Below are positions 34,406 through 46,696 of a stretch of 64,000 nucleotides of DNA, piece after piece. Positions within the stretch are counted from its first letter, which is position 1. The number at the start of each line of letters is the position of its first letter. Below the pieces are notes generated by a model. That model was not told the origin of the DNA and made no database searches. It saw only the letters and a list, made by a program, of their open reading frames with translations. Source of the DNA: Haliclona indistincta (Eukaryota > Porifera > Demospongiae > Haplosclerida > Chalinidae); NCBI GenBank assembly GCA_964017065.1, contig OZ024789.1, positions 12,037,669 through 12,101,668 of the forward strand, given 5' to 3'. The position numbers and the translations under genes were made by a program.

Positions 34406-34650
34406 GGTCGAGAACGAGCCATCACTGTACAGCTGGGTAAGTCAATGGCGACGAACGAGGAAGACGCCGGGTGCTAGCGCTGCTCGACAAGTGGTAGAGT
34501 TGAACGTTTACTATATCGCTTGGGAAACAATAAAAGGTAACAGGTGTGTCTTTACAGCGACTTCGCTAGCAAAATAGGCAGTATTCTTCGACAATAGCAG
34601 TTCGTCGCCATTGGCTTACCCAGCTGTACAGTGATGGCTCGTTCTCGACC
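34406..34650. mobile_element. Hairpin element, 245 bp, at the right edge of the gap
   Basis: GGTCGAGAACGAGCCATCAC (34406 onward) is mirrored by the sequence ending at 34650, with arms of about 50 bp. The left end touches the gap, so the true element may be longer. Confidence 0.75.
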
Positions 34651-34849
34651 GCACCTCCACCGATTGTCTCGCTGTTTACTGGGCTACACGCGCCAATGGT
34701 AGTAGTTTTGCGTTGCATCCTCAGGTCTTGCACATGCGCCAAGTTCTAGCTGCCCGCGAAGTTTCAAAAAGGTATGTTTCCTCAATGAACGCCATACAAA
34801 ATCGTACAAAATGGCTGCCAGGAAGTACTACGGAAGTGACGACACATTC

Positions 34850-35160
34850 AATCTGCATATCATTAAAATATTTTAGCTTATGTGCAACTGGTCTATTTAT
34901 CTATCCAAGCATGTTGTGTTACTAGTCTTGTACCCAGTTGTCTGTACTTCATTCAGAGCTCACCACTTTTTACTAGCTGCTTTGCAAATTGATTTATTAT
35001 GTCAATTCTGTGGTTCTTTTGCTGACTCAGGTAATCAGTCTATGGCTTCTAGTATAACACCTTAGGTGTTCCATTTGTGTGGAAACACAGAGCTGTGTGT
35101 GTGTGTGTGTGTGTGTGTATGATGGTGGGAGTTCAATAATAAGCTTGCTGTGTAATCACT
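34850..35160. repeat. Diverged duplicated block, copy 1 (partners 39465-39950 and 40480-40830)
   Basis: Shared phrases: 'tatccaagcatgttgtgttact', 'cttcattcagagctcaccactttt', '(GT)n atgatggtggga'. A (GT)n run lies at 35096-35119. Short ORFs differ between copies. Confidence 0.6.
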
Positions 35161-35886
35161 AGTGCTGGTTAGAATTTACACAATTCTGTTTTGATCTTCA
35201 AAATGAGATGTGCATGTCCCAAGTACTATGCATGAAACAGCATGTGCTGTCACTAGAAATAACAGCAACAGCATCTACATGTTGCTGCTTGGATGTCACA
35301 TGAGCAATGATTTCACCCTACCACTGTTTTCACACCCACTGACCATTGATTAGTCATAGTTTTTATTGAAAATCGACCAGGTAGGGAGGTATAATAGTGT
35401 AAGGCTATGCTTCTGTACCATGCCTCTAGCAAGAAGCCTTCTTCATCTGCTGTAGCACACAAATGCTAGTAATAATTTGGTTCTGGAGACCATGCATTTC
35501 TGTTTACACAATGAAGGTAACCATTCTGGATTGGTCTTGTCATAGATAATACAGTACTAGTGGATATGCAACAAGTCCGCATACCACTACATTGCGTGAA
35601 GACGTCACTGCAGCGGATGACACGGATCCAAACCACGAAATTCGTAAACCAGAATGTCGCGCGAGCGCGCGTGCTCAGCCTAGCTAGCTGTGCAACACAG
35701 TAGCAGGACTTCTTGCAACATTTGTACTTCTATCAGGAAAGAAAATACTTCAATCTTCAATAAATCTACCCTGTGGATCATCATTCATCGTTTAAAGCAC
35801 AGAGAACCATCAGCATTGGATTGATGGATCGCCTAGTCGCTGTGCTATACTGTGTGCTGTGGCTCGTTCAGAAGTGCAGCGTGTTT
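35161..35886. other. No gene seen
   Basis: Mixed sequence with a CG-rich patch (gtcgcgcgagcgcgcgtgc) near 35657. No supported ORF. Confidence 0.4.
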
Positions 35887-35890
35887 TTAA

Positions 35891-36484
35891 CCCTTTAATT
35901 ACTAAATTATCCAGCTGAAATTTTAACCTCGTAAATGCTGACCACTTCTCTCGTGAATATCTCGTGTGTCTTTTGTGCTACTGGTCTCAAATTTGCGTCC
36001 TTTTATGCCAGTGAGTAGCCGCAATTGCCCACACTCAAGTCGGTCAATATGCCCCTCCCACTTCGAAAGTGAAGCCGATAAAGTGCAACGACCTCGTCAA
36101 ATTTTGCTCAAAGTTAGTACTTTGGGGCTGGCTGCTGAAAAGTACACACAAATAGCAGTGGTTTTGGTGAGTGCAAAATGTAGCCCAGATCATAGAGAAT
36201 GCACAAAAATGTGTTTGCGAGCACCCTGAAGCCATAAAATGTCCAAATTTTCTTGGCAGCCATTTTGTTTGTCCTAAAATGTTGTGAAATTTGCACTGAA
36301 GCCATAGAAATGCCGTCGCCATAACGTTTAGCGCAGGGGGCGCGCCGAAAACCGGTCAATTTTTTGCGGTTATTTGTATTCTTCAATTTGGCTTAATTTT
36401 GGGATATTTTAACACTTTTTGAGAAAGTTATGGTGTCTGAAGTATGTATGTTGCCAAAAGGCAACAATAGGGGTAATTAAAGGG
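35891..36484 (+). mobile_element. piggyBac-like MITE, copy 1 (594 bp)
   Basis: Flanked by TTAA on both sides (35887-35890 and 36485-36488). Ends are CCCTTTAATTAC and GTAATTAAAGGG. TTAA targets with CCC...GGG ends are the piggyBac signature. No transposase. Related internally to 41798-42396 in the opposite orientation. Confidence 0.8.
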
Positions 36485-36488
36485 TTAA

Positions 36489-38940
36489 ACACCCTATTCA
36501 GTTGTAAAAAGAGCTGAATTTCCAGAAAAGGCTGTCAGATTCCCTCTAGAAGTAAATGTAGTCAAGTTACAGTCTAAAATCCAAACCGATAAACAGAGCT
36601 GCCGAGCAGCTTTGTGAGGCTCTAGCTGCAAGAATGCAAAGGGAGACGACTTAAAATGCAGTCATTCAGTTACAACTACTAACACCAGTTGGAAATATCC
36701 AGCAAAGACGCCCCAGACAGGTTCAGTACGACCTGTAGAGTCGAAAAAGAAGCAAAAGTAGGCTGTTTTGGACTAAAAACCGCTGTAACAAGGCAGCACA
36801 TTATATCTCGAGCTCCAAGATGCTGCTAGTTAGTGCGCTGCATCCTGCTGAGCATCTGGAGTCGGTCTACAAAAACATCTGGCGTTCTACAGCTCCGTCT
36901 ATACCACCAAGAGTTCCAGTTCACTGTAAAGCTGAAGTTGACCTCGGGCTGCAAAAGTGTGAAGGCGTTAATAGATCCGCGAGATCTCTCGGGTCACCGT
37001 TGCAGTGACTGCTTCAACAATCTCCGTGCATTTTCCCGTATACGCGCTCGTTGCATATCCACTAGTACTGTATTATCTATGGTCTTGTACCTTAATCCAT
37101 TCCAAGCAGAACAGATGGATTGAGAACACAGAACAGTACTGTGTTTGTTTATGGAAAGTTCAAAAAACCATTTCCAGCTCAAGTGTAAATGTGTTGTGAG
37201 AGACATGGTGTGAAAACACAACCAACCCTCTAGCCTAACCTTGGGCCTGTGCAATTCTTAAAGCTGACATAGCCTCAACCTTTGTCAAGCCTCTGGCATC
37301 TTGTCAAGCCTCAAGCCAAGCCTCCAGCCGGCCTTTTTGTCATGTCTAAGCTTGCATTGTGTTGAGCTGAGAATAGGGAGTGTGTGTACCTCTGTTCTAG
37401 ACACTGGTTTGTATCTGTATTGATGTCAATGAAATCAGTCTATACAGCCTCAAGTCATTATCAGTTCTACTGACCCTGTGCCTATCTGACTGCCTGTGGT
37501 TAGCATAAAAATTGTTATTGTCCCTTGTTAAGGAACATTTTGTCGGACACCAGGGACTACAAAGTTAAAGTTATGTTCAATAAATTATATTTTTTACTAT
37601 CAACTGTCAAAGTATGTGCGTGGTCACTTTGTAGGCACTTGTATTACGTATCTGAATGGTTGACACGAGCCAACCTTTTGTGTTAAATCTGTGCTGAGTC
37701 AAGAAGCAGAATAAAATACTAGGACGTGGCAGTTTCCTTACATATGTCACTGATGTTGGATTTGTTTGGTGCATTTGTGATTACTATTATTTTTGTTTTT
37801 AGAATATGGTTATGAATATCGGTATTGGTTTGAAAATTTAGAATCGCTACTGTTGGGTTGCTCTGCCATGTCACTGCAGCAGTAGGGCCCTGGACTTATT
37901 GATGCCCAGTGTGCAATGATTTATGAGCAATGTTCATGTAGGTGCATATGCATGTGCTTTTGACTTGCTGTACTGGCTGTGTTTGAGTCAGGGTGGGACA
38001 TACATGTATTGTACATTGTACAACAAACACATAAACTAGATGTTATGCAGCTGAATACAAAAAGAGCTTGTGCAGTAAAGAGTGGATTATAAAAATACTT
38101 ATATTTGTGTTGTTCTGGTGTTTACTGTCCTATATCCAACCTGTACTGAGCATCATGACAACACAAGTACTTACAGCTGCTGTTGTGTGTGAGTATGTGG
38201 TGATCTAGAATAAAAACAGTTGCTGAAGAATGTACTTGCATAGTTTTTGTGTCATTCCATCTGTTACTTCAGTTTTGCTGTGCATGCTGAAAGTAAGCTT
38301 TGAAAAATTATCAATGCAGTAGAACTTGATATTATCTTGCTCAATAGCCCATAGCAAGAATGAGCTATAACCATCCTTTAGACACTGTATTACCAAGATG
38401 CAATTCCTCCAATAGAAACCTTATTTGGTAGTACAGTGTCCTAAACAGCATTGCTCCTGTCTAGATTTTGAACATGTGAAAGCTTAATCGGTACAAAGTA
38501 CTAAGCTCTCAAGCTACTGCTTGATTTGCTTGCCTCATGGCTTTTGCTGCAGTGACATTGCCAATCTCATAGCTATAAAAAAGCAAGAATGCCTAGAATG
38601 TGCTTGATCTCCTCTTGGCAGCTTTGGCCAATTGGGTTTTCACACTCACCACTGTCCTTGAGTGATAGTTTTCATTGAATCTAATCAATGGTCAACCACA
38701 GTGGCGTGATCTTCCTAGTAAGAAATGGTCTGGGTACGCCTCTGAGTCATGTTAGAATACTGTTGATTTCAGTTCACTTTGAATATGTGTGACTGTTATC
38801 TAGCTGATTAGGTCTCGCTTGTAATAACCACGCACACGCAAGTCATGCATATTTGAAGTGAACTGAAATCAACTGCATTGTACTTATGAGTAATTGCTTG
38901 CATGATATTATGAGCGTGTTTGTATGTATAGCCACACCCT
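36489..38940. other. No supported gene
   Basis: Overlapping short frames at 36820-37123 have a faint retroelement flavour (KALID) but many stops. The rest has no recognised features apart from phrases shared with 40.9-41.5 kb ('tgttatgcagctgaata', 'gagcatcatgacaacacaa'). Confidence 0.4.
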
Positions 38941-38999
38941 GCACTCACTCACTCACTCACTCACTCACTCACTCACTCACTCACTCACTCACTCACTCG
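38941..38999. repeat. (CACT)n microsatellite
   Basis: More than a dozen CACT repeats in a row. Confidence 0.97.
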
Positions 39000-39464
39000 C
39001 CATTGCAAACTGCAAGCAGCTCACCAGTAAGGTCAGTGCTCTACGTGAATAAGGCTATAATAGTGCCGACGCTTCGCAAGCAGCCTAGCTTCTCGAAAAG
39101 CTAGGCTTGTACGCCGGTACGGAGCGTACGCGACAACCATGCAGGCCACGCAGCTACACGTCCTGAGCATCAGATTGGCTAAGCAGAGCTTCTCTTTATA
39201 GAGATAGCTATCGAAGTCTGTTCTTGCAAGCTCGAATTAAGGACAACAGCTCCAGTGTTACCGGCAGTACGACAGCACAATTTTATCATGCACTGTTCGT
39301 CGTGCGGTTTACCAACCCACGCTCATTAATTAAGCTGCGCTCACGTGAGATTAGCGACCAGGCTCTCCGTACAGATAAGTGGAGAGCCTGGGGACGAGGC
39401 TATAGTGCACCTGCTGTGTTTACTAATCTAGTGAATGTACTCCTTTCAGTTCATTTTTACAAAG

Positions 39465-39770
39465 TGAAGTTATCTATCCAAGCATGTTGTGTTATTATCC
39501 TGTTGTTTGCACTTCACTCAGAGTAGCCTCTACCACTTTTCATATTTATTACTTTGCAATGGAAGTCCAATTCCATTCTCAACTCTGCTTAGCATAATAT
39601 GACACCTTGACCTTGCCTTCTGTTGTTTCATTCATCCAAATTTAACACCTTGGGCCCTGCATGTGCTCAGGGCTGTGCATAATAACCCTAGCCTACTGAT
39701 AAAGGACGTGGGTCAGCTGTTAGACTACGCTGTGCACTCACACACTCACTGACTCACTCACTCACACTCA

Positions 39771-39830
<60 letters not shown>

Positions 39831-39950
39831 CACACACGAACACACACGCACACACACGCATGCACATGATGTGTGTTATGTGCATGTGTGTATGAGATGG
39901 TGGATTAGTAAAAGTGTCATTTCTTCAATAATAACATGCTATGCTTGATG
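39465..39950. repeat. Diverged duplicated block, copy 2, with (CA)n
   Basis: Contains 'tatccaagcatgttgtgttattatcctgttg', 'cacttcactcagagtagcct', (CA)n at 39776-39860 and 'gatggtggattagtaaaagtgtcatttcttcaataataaca', all shared with 40480-40830. Confidence 0.8.
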
Positions 39951-40179
39951 TATATTCATAGTACTAGATCCCAATACTGTTATGATTTTAAAACTAGTTT
40001 ATGAGACATGTTCTCAACATTAAGCATGAAGTATTCAGTTTTTGCCGCTTGCTACATGTAGGTGCCATTGCCAATCTTGTAGCTCTAAAGGCAAGAATGC
40101 CAGGAGTGTAGTCTACAATTATTCACATGACCAATGATGCTGCTCAAGTTGAAAGATCCAAATAATCAACAAACTTAAT

Positions 40180-40370
40180 TGTAGCTCATCAGAATGCCCT
40201 GATCGAATGCTCGTAGACTGAAAGGTGACTTTGTACATGTGGCACCCAATTCCTCAGTGACTTGTTGTAGTATTGGAAGTCCACTGAGCTTGTTTGTAGT
40301 TGTTGTCACACTATGTTGGACTAGTGTGTGTGTGGGTGTGCGTGTGTGTACGTCAAGTGATGCGAGCCTG
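40180..40370. repeat. Duplicated block (partner 41295-41420)
   Basis: Shared phrases: 'cagaatgccctgatc.gatgctc', 'cacccaattcctcagtgacttgttgt', 'ggaagtccact.agctt'. Confidence 0.75.
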
Positions 40371-40479
40371 TAGCCTGTCCATCTCACCTAATTAGTTGTG
40401 TTTTTGGTGCTTGTCGCAATTATGCAGTAGTGTATTGTTCATTTTACAAAATGATATCCAGGCATAATTATTATTGTGT

Positions 40480-40830
40480 TATTATCCTCATACCCACTTC
40501 ACTCAGAGTAGCCTTTTCCTTTTTGCAATGCAATGCAATGCAATTCTGTGGTGTAGTGCTATTCTATTCAACTTTACTGCTGACTCAGCTTATCATAATG
40601 ACCCCTCCCATAGTCTTTTCTCACCTTAGTGTGGCTTCTGTTGTTCCATCTGTTGCGCTGCCTCTGCCTGCATGAGCCCACGCTCGCACACACTCACCGT
40701 GACTTAACGCTGCCTATATGGATCACGCATATACACACACACATGCACATGGTGTGTGTCGTGTGCATGTGTGTATGAGATGGTGGGTCAGTAAAAAGTG
40801 TCATTTCTTCAATAATAACAAGCGATTCTC
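40480..40830. repeat. Diverged duplicated block, copy 3
   Basis: Third version of the block at 34850 and 39465. Includes GCAATGCAATGCAATGCAAT at 40526 and 'gatggtgggtcagtaaaaagtgtcatttcttcaataataaca'. Confidence 0.75.
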
Positions 40831-41067
40831 TGAAGCGAATTCAATGCACATTGTTGCGCTTTGTAGTGAGAAAAGGCCTTTAAAGTCACAATAATATGTA
40901 TCTGGAACACACAATGCAAACATGTTATGCAGCTGAATATAGTTGTAGCTTATGCTTGTTGAATAGTGTGTGGATAGTGATGTCACATGTGCTGTTCTTG
41001 TGTTTACTACACTTTCTGAGCATCATGACAACACAACTATGTTGTTGTGTTGTGTGACCATGTGGTC

Positions 41068-41255
41068 ACACAACATGGTGATTTAGTGGTCACACAACAT
41101 GGTGATTTAGTGGTCACACAACATGGTGATTTAGTGGTCACACAACATGGTGATTTAGTGGTCACACAACATGGTGATTTAGTGGTCACACAACATGGTG
41201 ATTTAGTGGTCACACAACATGGTGATTTAGTGGTCACACAACATGGTGATTTAGA
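41068..41255. repeat. 24-bp minisatellite, about 8 copies
   Basis: Unit TGGTCACACAACATGGTGAT+TTAG. Because 24 is a multiple of 3, both strands stay open (HGDLVVTQ and CCVTTKSP repeats), but nothing else supports coding. It starts from 'ttgtgtgaccatgtggtcacaca', itself a small palindrome. Confidence 0.96.
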
Positions 41256-41797
41256 AAAAACGTTGCAAAAGTTGAAAGCTCCAATAAAATTGTAGCCTAT
41301 CAGAATGCCCTGATCAGATGCTCATAGTGACATTTGCCACCCAATTCCTCAGTGACTTGTTGTTTGGAAGTCCACTAAGCTTGTAGCCTGTCCATCTCAC
41401 CAAATTAGTTGTGTCTGTGCCTCTTGTCTTGACTGAACAATCTCATAGCAATTTGTGGGTGACACAACAAGCATCTAGTCTTATAGAAGATAACATAATA
41501 CTAGTCAAGTTTGTGCACTTACACTGAATTGTGAATTACATGATTCATTTATATTGCTTAGACACATTGTACAATGCTATGATGTCGTGCTTGTGTTTGA
41601 TATACTGGCTTCAAAGTGGTGATGTAGTCAACATGTGTTCATCACTGCATGAAGAGAGATGTGAAATGAATTTCTACTGTTCGTATTGTGATAAGCAGCT
41701 GTGTTCTGTTACCCTGACTGTTATACATTATGTCACATGTACTGTCCTTGCACTATATAGTAGTTATAAACCGATCAGGAGGGCTTTAAATGCTTAA

Positions 41798-42396
41798 CCC
41801 TTTAGGGCCTATAGCGGATTTAGCCGTCATAATTGACTCCACCTACTGTAGATGTCATAAATAGTGTGAAAAGTGCTCTAGAAAGGTCAAATAAAGTTTA
41901 ATTGCAAAAGTTAACTTTACCTGAAAAAACCCACTGTTTTTCGCCGCGCCCTCCCCACTAAAATATATAGAACGGGGGGATTTTTAAAGGGGGGTGTCCC
42001 CCCTTTAACCCGGGGTTCGAAGGGGCGGAGCCCCTCGCCGCTTTCGGCATTTTTGTGGCTTCAGGATGCCCCTAAATGCATACTTGGGCATAGAATATGG
42101 TCTAAACTATGCTGTTTGCTCACCTGGACACCACCAGGTTTTTGTATCAGTCACCAGGGCTAAACGAAGACCAAAATTGGCTGAAAAATGACGAGGTCGC
42201 AGCACTTAAGCGGCTTCTGTTCCGAATTGGGAGTGGCCAACTCAGAGTTTAGTACATGGTCGTAAACTTTGACATGCCAGGAAAAAACAGTGCTAGTTTG
42301 GAACAGCTAGCGTACTGCATGTTGTAGGAATCGCAAGACAAACTGTCAGTTTAGAGCAAGCCGAATTTTCGTCAAAATAATTCAGTCACTAAAGAG
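41798..42396 (-). mobile_element. piggyBac-like MITE, copy 2 (599 bp)
   Basis: TTAA at 41794-41797 and 42397-42400. Ends CCCTTTAG and CTAAAGAG (one terminal mismatch). On the minus strand 'gaagccgcttaagtgctgcgacctcgtca' matches copy 1's 'gaagccgataaagtgcaacgacctcgtca'. Contains a C/G-run hairpin near 41976-42005. Confidence 0.75.
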
Positions 42397-42400
42397 TTAA

Positions 42401-43550
42401 AGCCCGTCTGAGAGGTTTATATCTACTTTAAACCATAGTAAGAGGCTTGCCTGATGCCTAGCTGGCTACCTTGAGTCACGCAGAGGCCGTCTAGCAACGT
42501 GAGCGGCGGTTTCTTGTTGATTCTCGAACGTGGCGGCCATCTTGAAACACATGCGAGCAATACACGATTTAAAGCCAGCGGTACATCAAAGAGACTATGG
42601 TTTAAGTACTGTTATTGTGTTCTCTACACTATTGTACTGAGCAAGTCTGGGCTTAGAGCCCAGGGGATGTTGGTTTGTGTCCCAGTGTGGGAGGAAAGAA
42701 ACCAAGAGTACTCCAGCCCCACCCATCTTTAAAACTGGTACCTGGTTTCATACTGGGGAAGCTAGCTGTGGTCATGTACCTGTTGTGGACCGTGGACCCT
42801 TGTTGTGTGCATCCCTGTTGTTCATAGCTAAGTGATCCTGCATGATTCCTGTCCTTACATCATGCTAGTAGTACTACATGTAGCTCTAGAACCTGCTTAT
42901 AGTGCACAGGTACCCCGGAAGTTATAGGATCATTCTACCTTGGATCTGCTTGGCCCATATCACTGCACTCACCAGTTAGTGTTGTCACTCGCTGAGGGCG
43001 AAGGTGGTTTGTTCTTGTGTTGTGTGCTGGGTGAGCATGGTGTCGACACAAGTTTGCTTTGTATTGTTTTGCTGGTAGCCTAGCCTGACTGGTCTTGTGT
43101 GCCTTCCCAGGTGATATTTCTTTATCATCTACATGTATCACTTGCACTCACAATCTTGGTCTCACTGAGTTTGGCTTCTTATAAAACAGTAAACAAACGG
43201 GAATTTTTGCTGCACAAGAAATGCATGTCTTGCCTTGTTCATAAGTGAGATCAAGCACATAGTGAATCTGTGTTCATCATTTTGTGTATTGTGTTGAGGA
43301 GAACAAACTAAGGTGGAATACACAGTATTCCCTGTTGCCCTGTGGTTGAACTGCTGACACAGCTAACTTCATCATCACTATCCAACACCTCAGCGTTCTC
43401 ACTGAGTGTGGCTTCTTATAGAATGTGATAAAGCCAATCTTCATGTTACACTAATTATAGGTCCATGCTAGCCTCATGTGGTGATCTTAATTGTGAGACT
43501 AGGCTTTGTGTGAGATAACAATCGTCCTAACAGTGATCCTTTGTGCACAG
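42401..43550. other. No supported gene
   Basis: Short frames only. 'ctcactgagt.tggcttcttata' occurs twice (near 43163 and 43399), a small local duplication. Confidence 0.4.
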
Positions 43551-43632
43551 GTGCTCTGGCAGTGTTCCATCACCTTCCACTGCTGGGTCTGCATCACGAC
43601 TCCCTGTTTGGGAGGTTGTGGGTAATGCTTGA

Positions 43633-43675
<43 letters not shown>

Positions 43676-43839
43676 ATTGTTGAGTGTAATTTCTGATGAT
43701 AACGTACCTTGCTTTGTGTAGGGGTGAGCTGACTACCTATGCCTGTTTAGAAAGAATACTGCCCAGGATATTGTTCAGAGAGCCAAACCAAAATGAAAAT
43801 GAGTGGCACCCTCTACTGAGACATGCACATTTTATTCAG
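43551..43839 (+). CDS. Candidate pair of coding exons, gene unknown
   Basis: Exon a 43551-43614 follows a good acceptor (gtgcacag) and reads ALAVFHHLPLLGLHHDSLFG. Exon b 43722-43839 follows 'tgtgtag' and reads GELTTYACLERILPRILF and then EWHPLLRHAHFIQ, with donor CAG|GTGAGA. The phases fit (2 nt carried from a to b). The intron holds a (GT)n microsatellite. The amino-acid composition looks like a real helical protein, but I recognise no family and could not find further exons on either side. Confidence 0.4.
43635..43673. repeat. (GT)n microsatellite
   Basis: About 19 GT repeats. Confidence 0.97.
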
Positions 43840-45447
43840 GTGAGAGATGTTGTACTGCTAGTCCACTCTAGAATTGCACAATAACAGAGTAGAGTCAGCA
43901 TAGTATAGATAGCTAGTACAATAATACACTAGGTGTGGTCATCTACTGATATGTACTGCACCAAATGTGTGTCTTGTGTTTCATATTCTAAATGCATAGG
44001 AATTAGTATGTCTGTGCTTCCTCTAATAGAATGTTGACAATGACAAACACTTTATAAACCAGAGCTGTTTGTAGCTTGCTCAGGCTCACTTCTAAAACCA
44101 CTATTGTACTGCAATGCACAATGCTTATTGTTACATGTTGTGCACGTGAGGGTGCTGACTTAGCCCACCTCTTGTTCAGCCCTTTCTAGTTGTCGCCTTG
44201 TCTTGTCAAAACTGACCTTGAAATATGGGCATGTGTATAGTGAACCCTTAGCACACATCAGCACTTGTAATCAAAAAATCAATCACCAAATATTTTAATA
44301 CAGTAGACTCTCACTAATCCGAACAGCCCTGGTCAAGCAGCTGTTCAGATTAGAGAAAACATGTGGATGAGTGAACATGTAATGAGATTCACTACTGACT
44401 TTGTGCATTCAGATTTGTGAGGGTTCAGATTTGAGTTGTTCACATTAGTGAGGGGCAGACTACTTCTTTGTTTGCAAAATTTAAACGTTTTAGAGAGGTT
44501 TTTCTTCAACTCTGCTAATTTCACTCATTTCTCTCTCTACACAGCACTGACTCATCAACGTGTTGTGGCAGTGATGTAATCATACTTATCCTAGCTGGTG
44601 TGCTACTACTAGTGAGTAATACATACTGTGTGAGCAGAGCTCTCATCCATCAATATATTTTCACAGTGCAAGTAGTAAGGAAGGCTCCTGGGAAAATCAA
44701 CAAGTTCTACTTGTCTTCAGTGGCAGCTAGTGTAGTTCTATGACTGACCTCAATTACAATGTTATGAATTATTATTTTGAACTATGGTGGAACCCCTGCG
44801 GCCACTGTAGCATGATTGAAATGGGCACATCATTGACTGAATGCCAGTCCTGACTTTTCCATCCTGAACACTGTAATTTATTATGAAAGACATTATTTAT
44901 TTATTTTGTGCTCTATTCTATGACTGATCTATTTTCTACGAAGTGAAAAATATATTATAGTGTCATAGTGTAACTTTCGGACGATTAGACCATGAAGAGG
45001 AAGGCTAGGCTGATAATTGAAGGCGCGGCGCATGTGATTTGGCTGGAGGTCACGTGATACATGTATGTACAAATAATACATCTCGGTCGGAGGTGCCCAG
45101 TCAAATGCCAGTTGAGTTCATACACGCTCAACCCTCGCTTCTGGCACGGCTAGTATCCTCTGCTGGTACGTATTGTTGTGCATGTGTAATGTATGTGTTG
45201 GACATTTGAGGATGTCCTCTCTTCGAGCTTCCTAACTTGCTAGCTAGTCCTCTTAGTCAGATTGCAGAATGCTAGTAGTGCTGCCTTGTGTATATCCCCT
45301 TATGTGTGGTTTCTAACCTTGTCACTTATGAAACTTCTGTGACAGTGTAATAATGATGCTGCTTCTTGCCCTTGTGGCTTACTGTGAGTGACAGTGACGC
45401 AGATACTAGTGTGAATGCTGCTGGTATACTAGTGTGAATGCTGTGTA
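43840..45447. other. No supported gene
   Basis: No ORF or family recognised. Confidence 0.4.
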
Positions 45448-46688
45448 CCATGTACTACCCATTTAGTGTGCATGAATTTATTTAATAGAGCGTTTCTCCT
45501 TTTATCTGTATTCCAGTTAAGAGCACTGCTGTCCGATCAGCTTCCACTACAGTACAGCCATATACAGTAGTGTTTGAGCATCAACTGAGTTGCTTATTAT
45601 TATCTGTTACCTTGGTATACGCTCATTAAATAAATTTCCTTTTCTTAGTCTGGCTGTTCTCTCCGGCTCCACTCATCCCTGCCAGTGTCCCCTTGAGCCC
45701 TAATTCGTGGTGAGTTATTTTAATTGTTCTCTCATTTTGAAACATTCTTTTCTATCTACTGGAGAGTTACTGTTCTCCTTGTGGGTATTGTGGTGAGCTT
45801 TGCTGTTAAATTGGTAGCATGTTTCTGCATAGCCTTAGTACGATATTTGATAATGAAATACACAAGGGCTAAGGAATTTAATTACTTATTTTACACGTAA
45901 ATTTACTTCCCGTAGTACTTCCTGGTATGATATTGTTTGGTGTAGTACCACATTGATGGTGTGACTAGTACCTACATGTAATTTACCATTGTCTAGCTTG
46001 TCGACAGATGTATCCCGTCAATGCGTAATCTTGGTTCCTTGACTTGTCTTTTCTCACATGTGTAACCTTTCGCTTCATGGTGCTTGTCAGTGTTGTTGAA
46101 CATTCAGGTTTCCTATTTGGCTCTTCCCAAATCGCTACTGTATGTACCAATTGTAACAAGTGACTTTGCATGACACTATTACCAGCTTCACTGTTGTAGA
46201 GACACTATTGCTAGCTTCACTGTTGTAGAGACACTGTTACCAGCTTCACTGTTGTAGAGACACTATTACCAGCTTCACTGTTGTAGAGACACTATTACCA
46301 GCTTCACTGTTGTAGAGACACTATTACCAGCTTCACTGTTGTAGAGACACTATTACCAGCTTCACTGTTGTAGAGACACTGTTACCAGCTTCACTGTTGT
46401 AGAGACACTAATACCAGCTTCACTGTAATGGAGTCACTAATACCAGCTTTACTGTAATAGAGACACTGTTACCAGCTTCACTGTTGTAGAGACACTATTA
46501 CCAGCAGCATTGACACTATTACCAGCGTCACTGTAGTAGAGACACTAGTACCAGCAGCATTGACACTAGTATCAGCGTCACTGTAGTAGTATCAGCATTG
46601 ACACTAGTACCAGCAGCATTGACAATAGTATCAGCGTCACTGTAGTAGAGACGCTAGTATCAACAGCACCGTAGCAAGTTGTGTACCA
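45448..46688 (+). repeat. Duplicated block U, copy 1, ending in a 29-bp tandem repeat
   Basis: Starts near 'gtaccatgtactacccatttagtg' and carries exon-like modules. One follows ttttcttag and reads 'tctggctgttctctccggct...attcgtg' before gtgagt (about 45651-45709). It ends with the 29-bp repeat. Partners: 47290-47830 and 48553-50370. Confidence 0.85.
46160..46660 (+). repeat. 29-bp tandem repeat (about 17 units)
   Basis: Unit CACTATTACCAGCTTCACTG+TTGTAGAGA. Later units degrade to shorter 'gacactagtaccagcagcatt' forms. There are no unique spacers, so it is not a CRISPR array. Confidence 0.93.
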
Positions 46689-46696
46689 TGTACTAC

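Noticed and set aside
36520..37123. Possible decayed gag zinc knuckle and protease (KALID...)
   Set aside because: Several stops and frame changes; motifs too short to separate from chance.
41037..41295. Open frames on both strands through the 24-bp repeat
   Set aside because: The unit length is divisible by three, so openness is automatic. No flanking coding signal.
46160..46660. 29-bp direct repeats of CRISPR-like length
   Set aside because: Units are head to tail without unique spacers, and the genome is animal.
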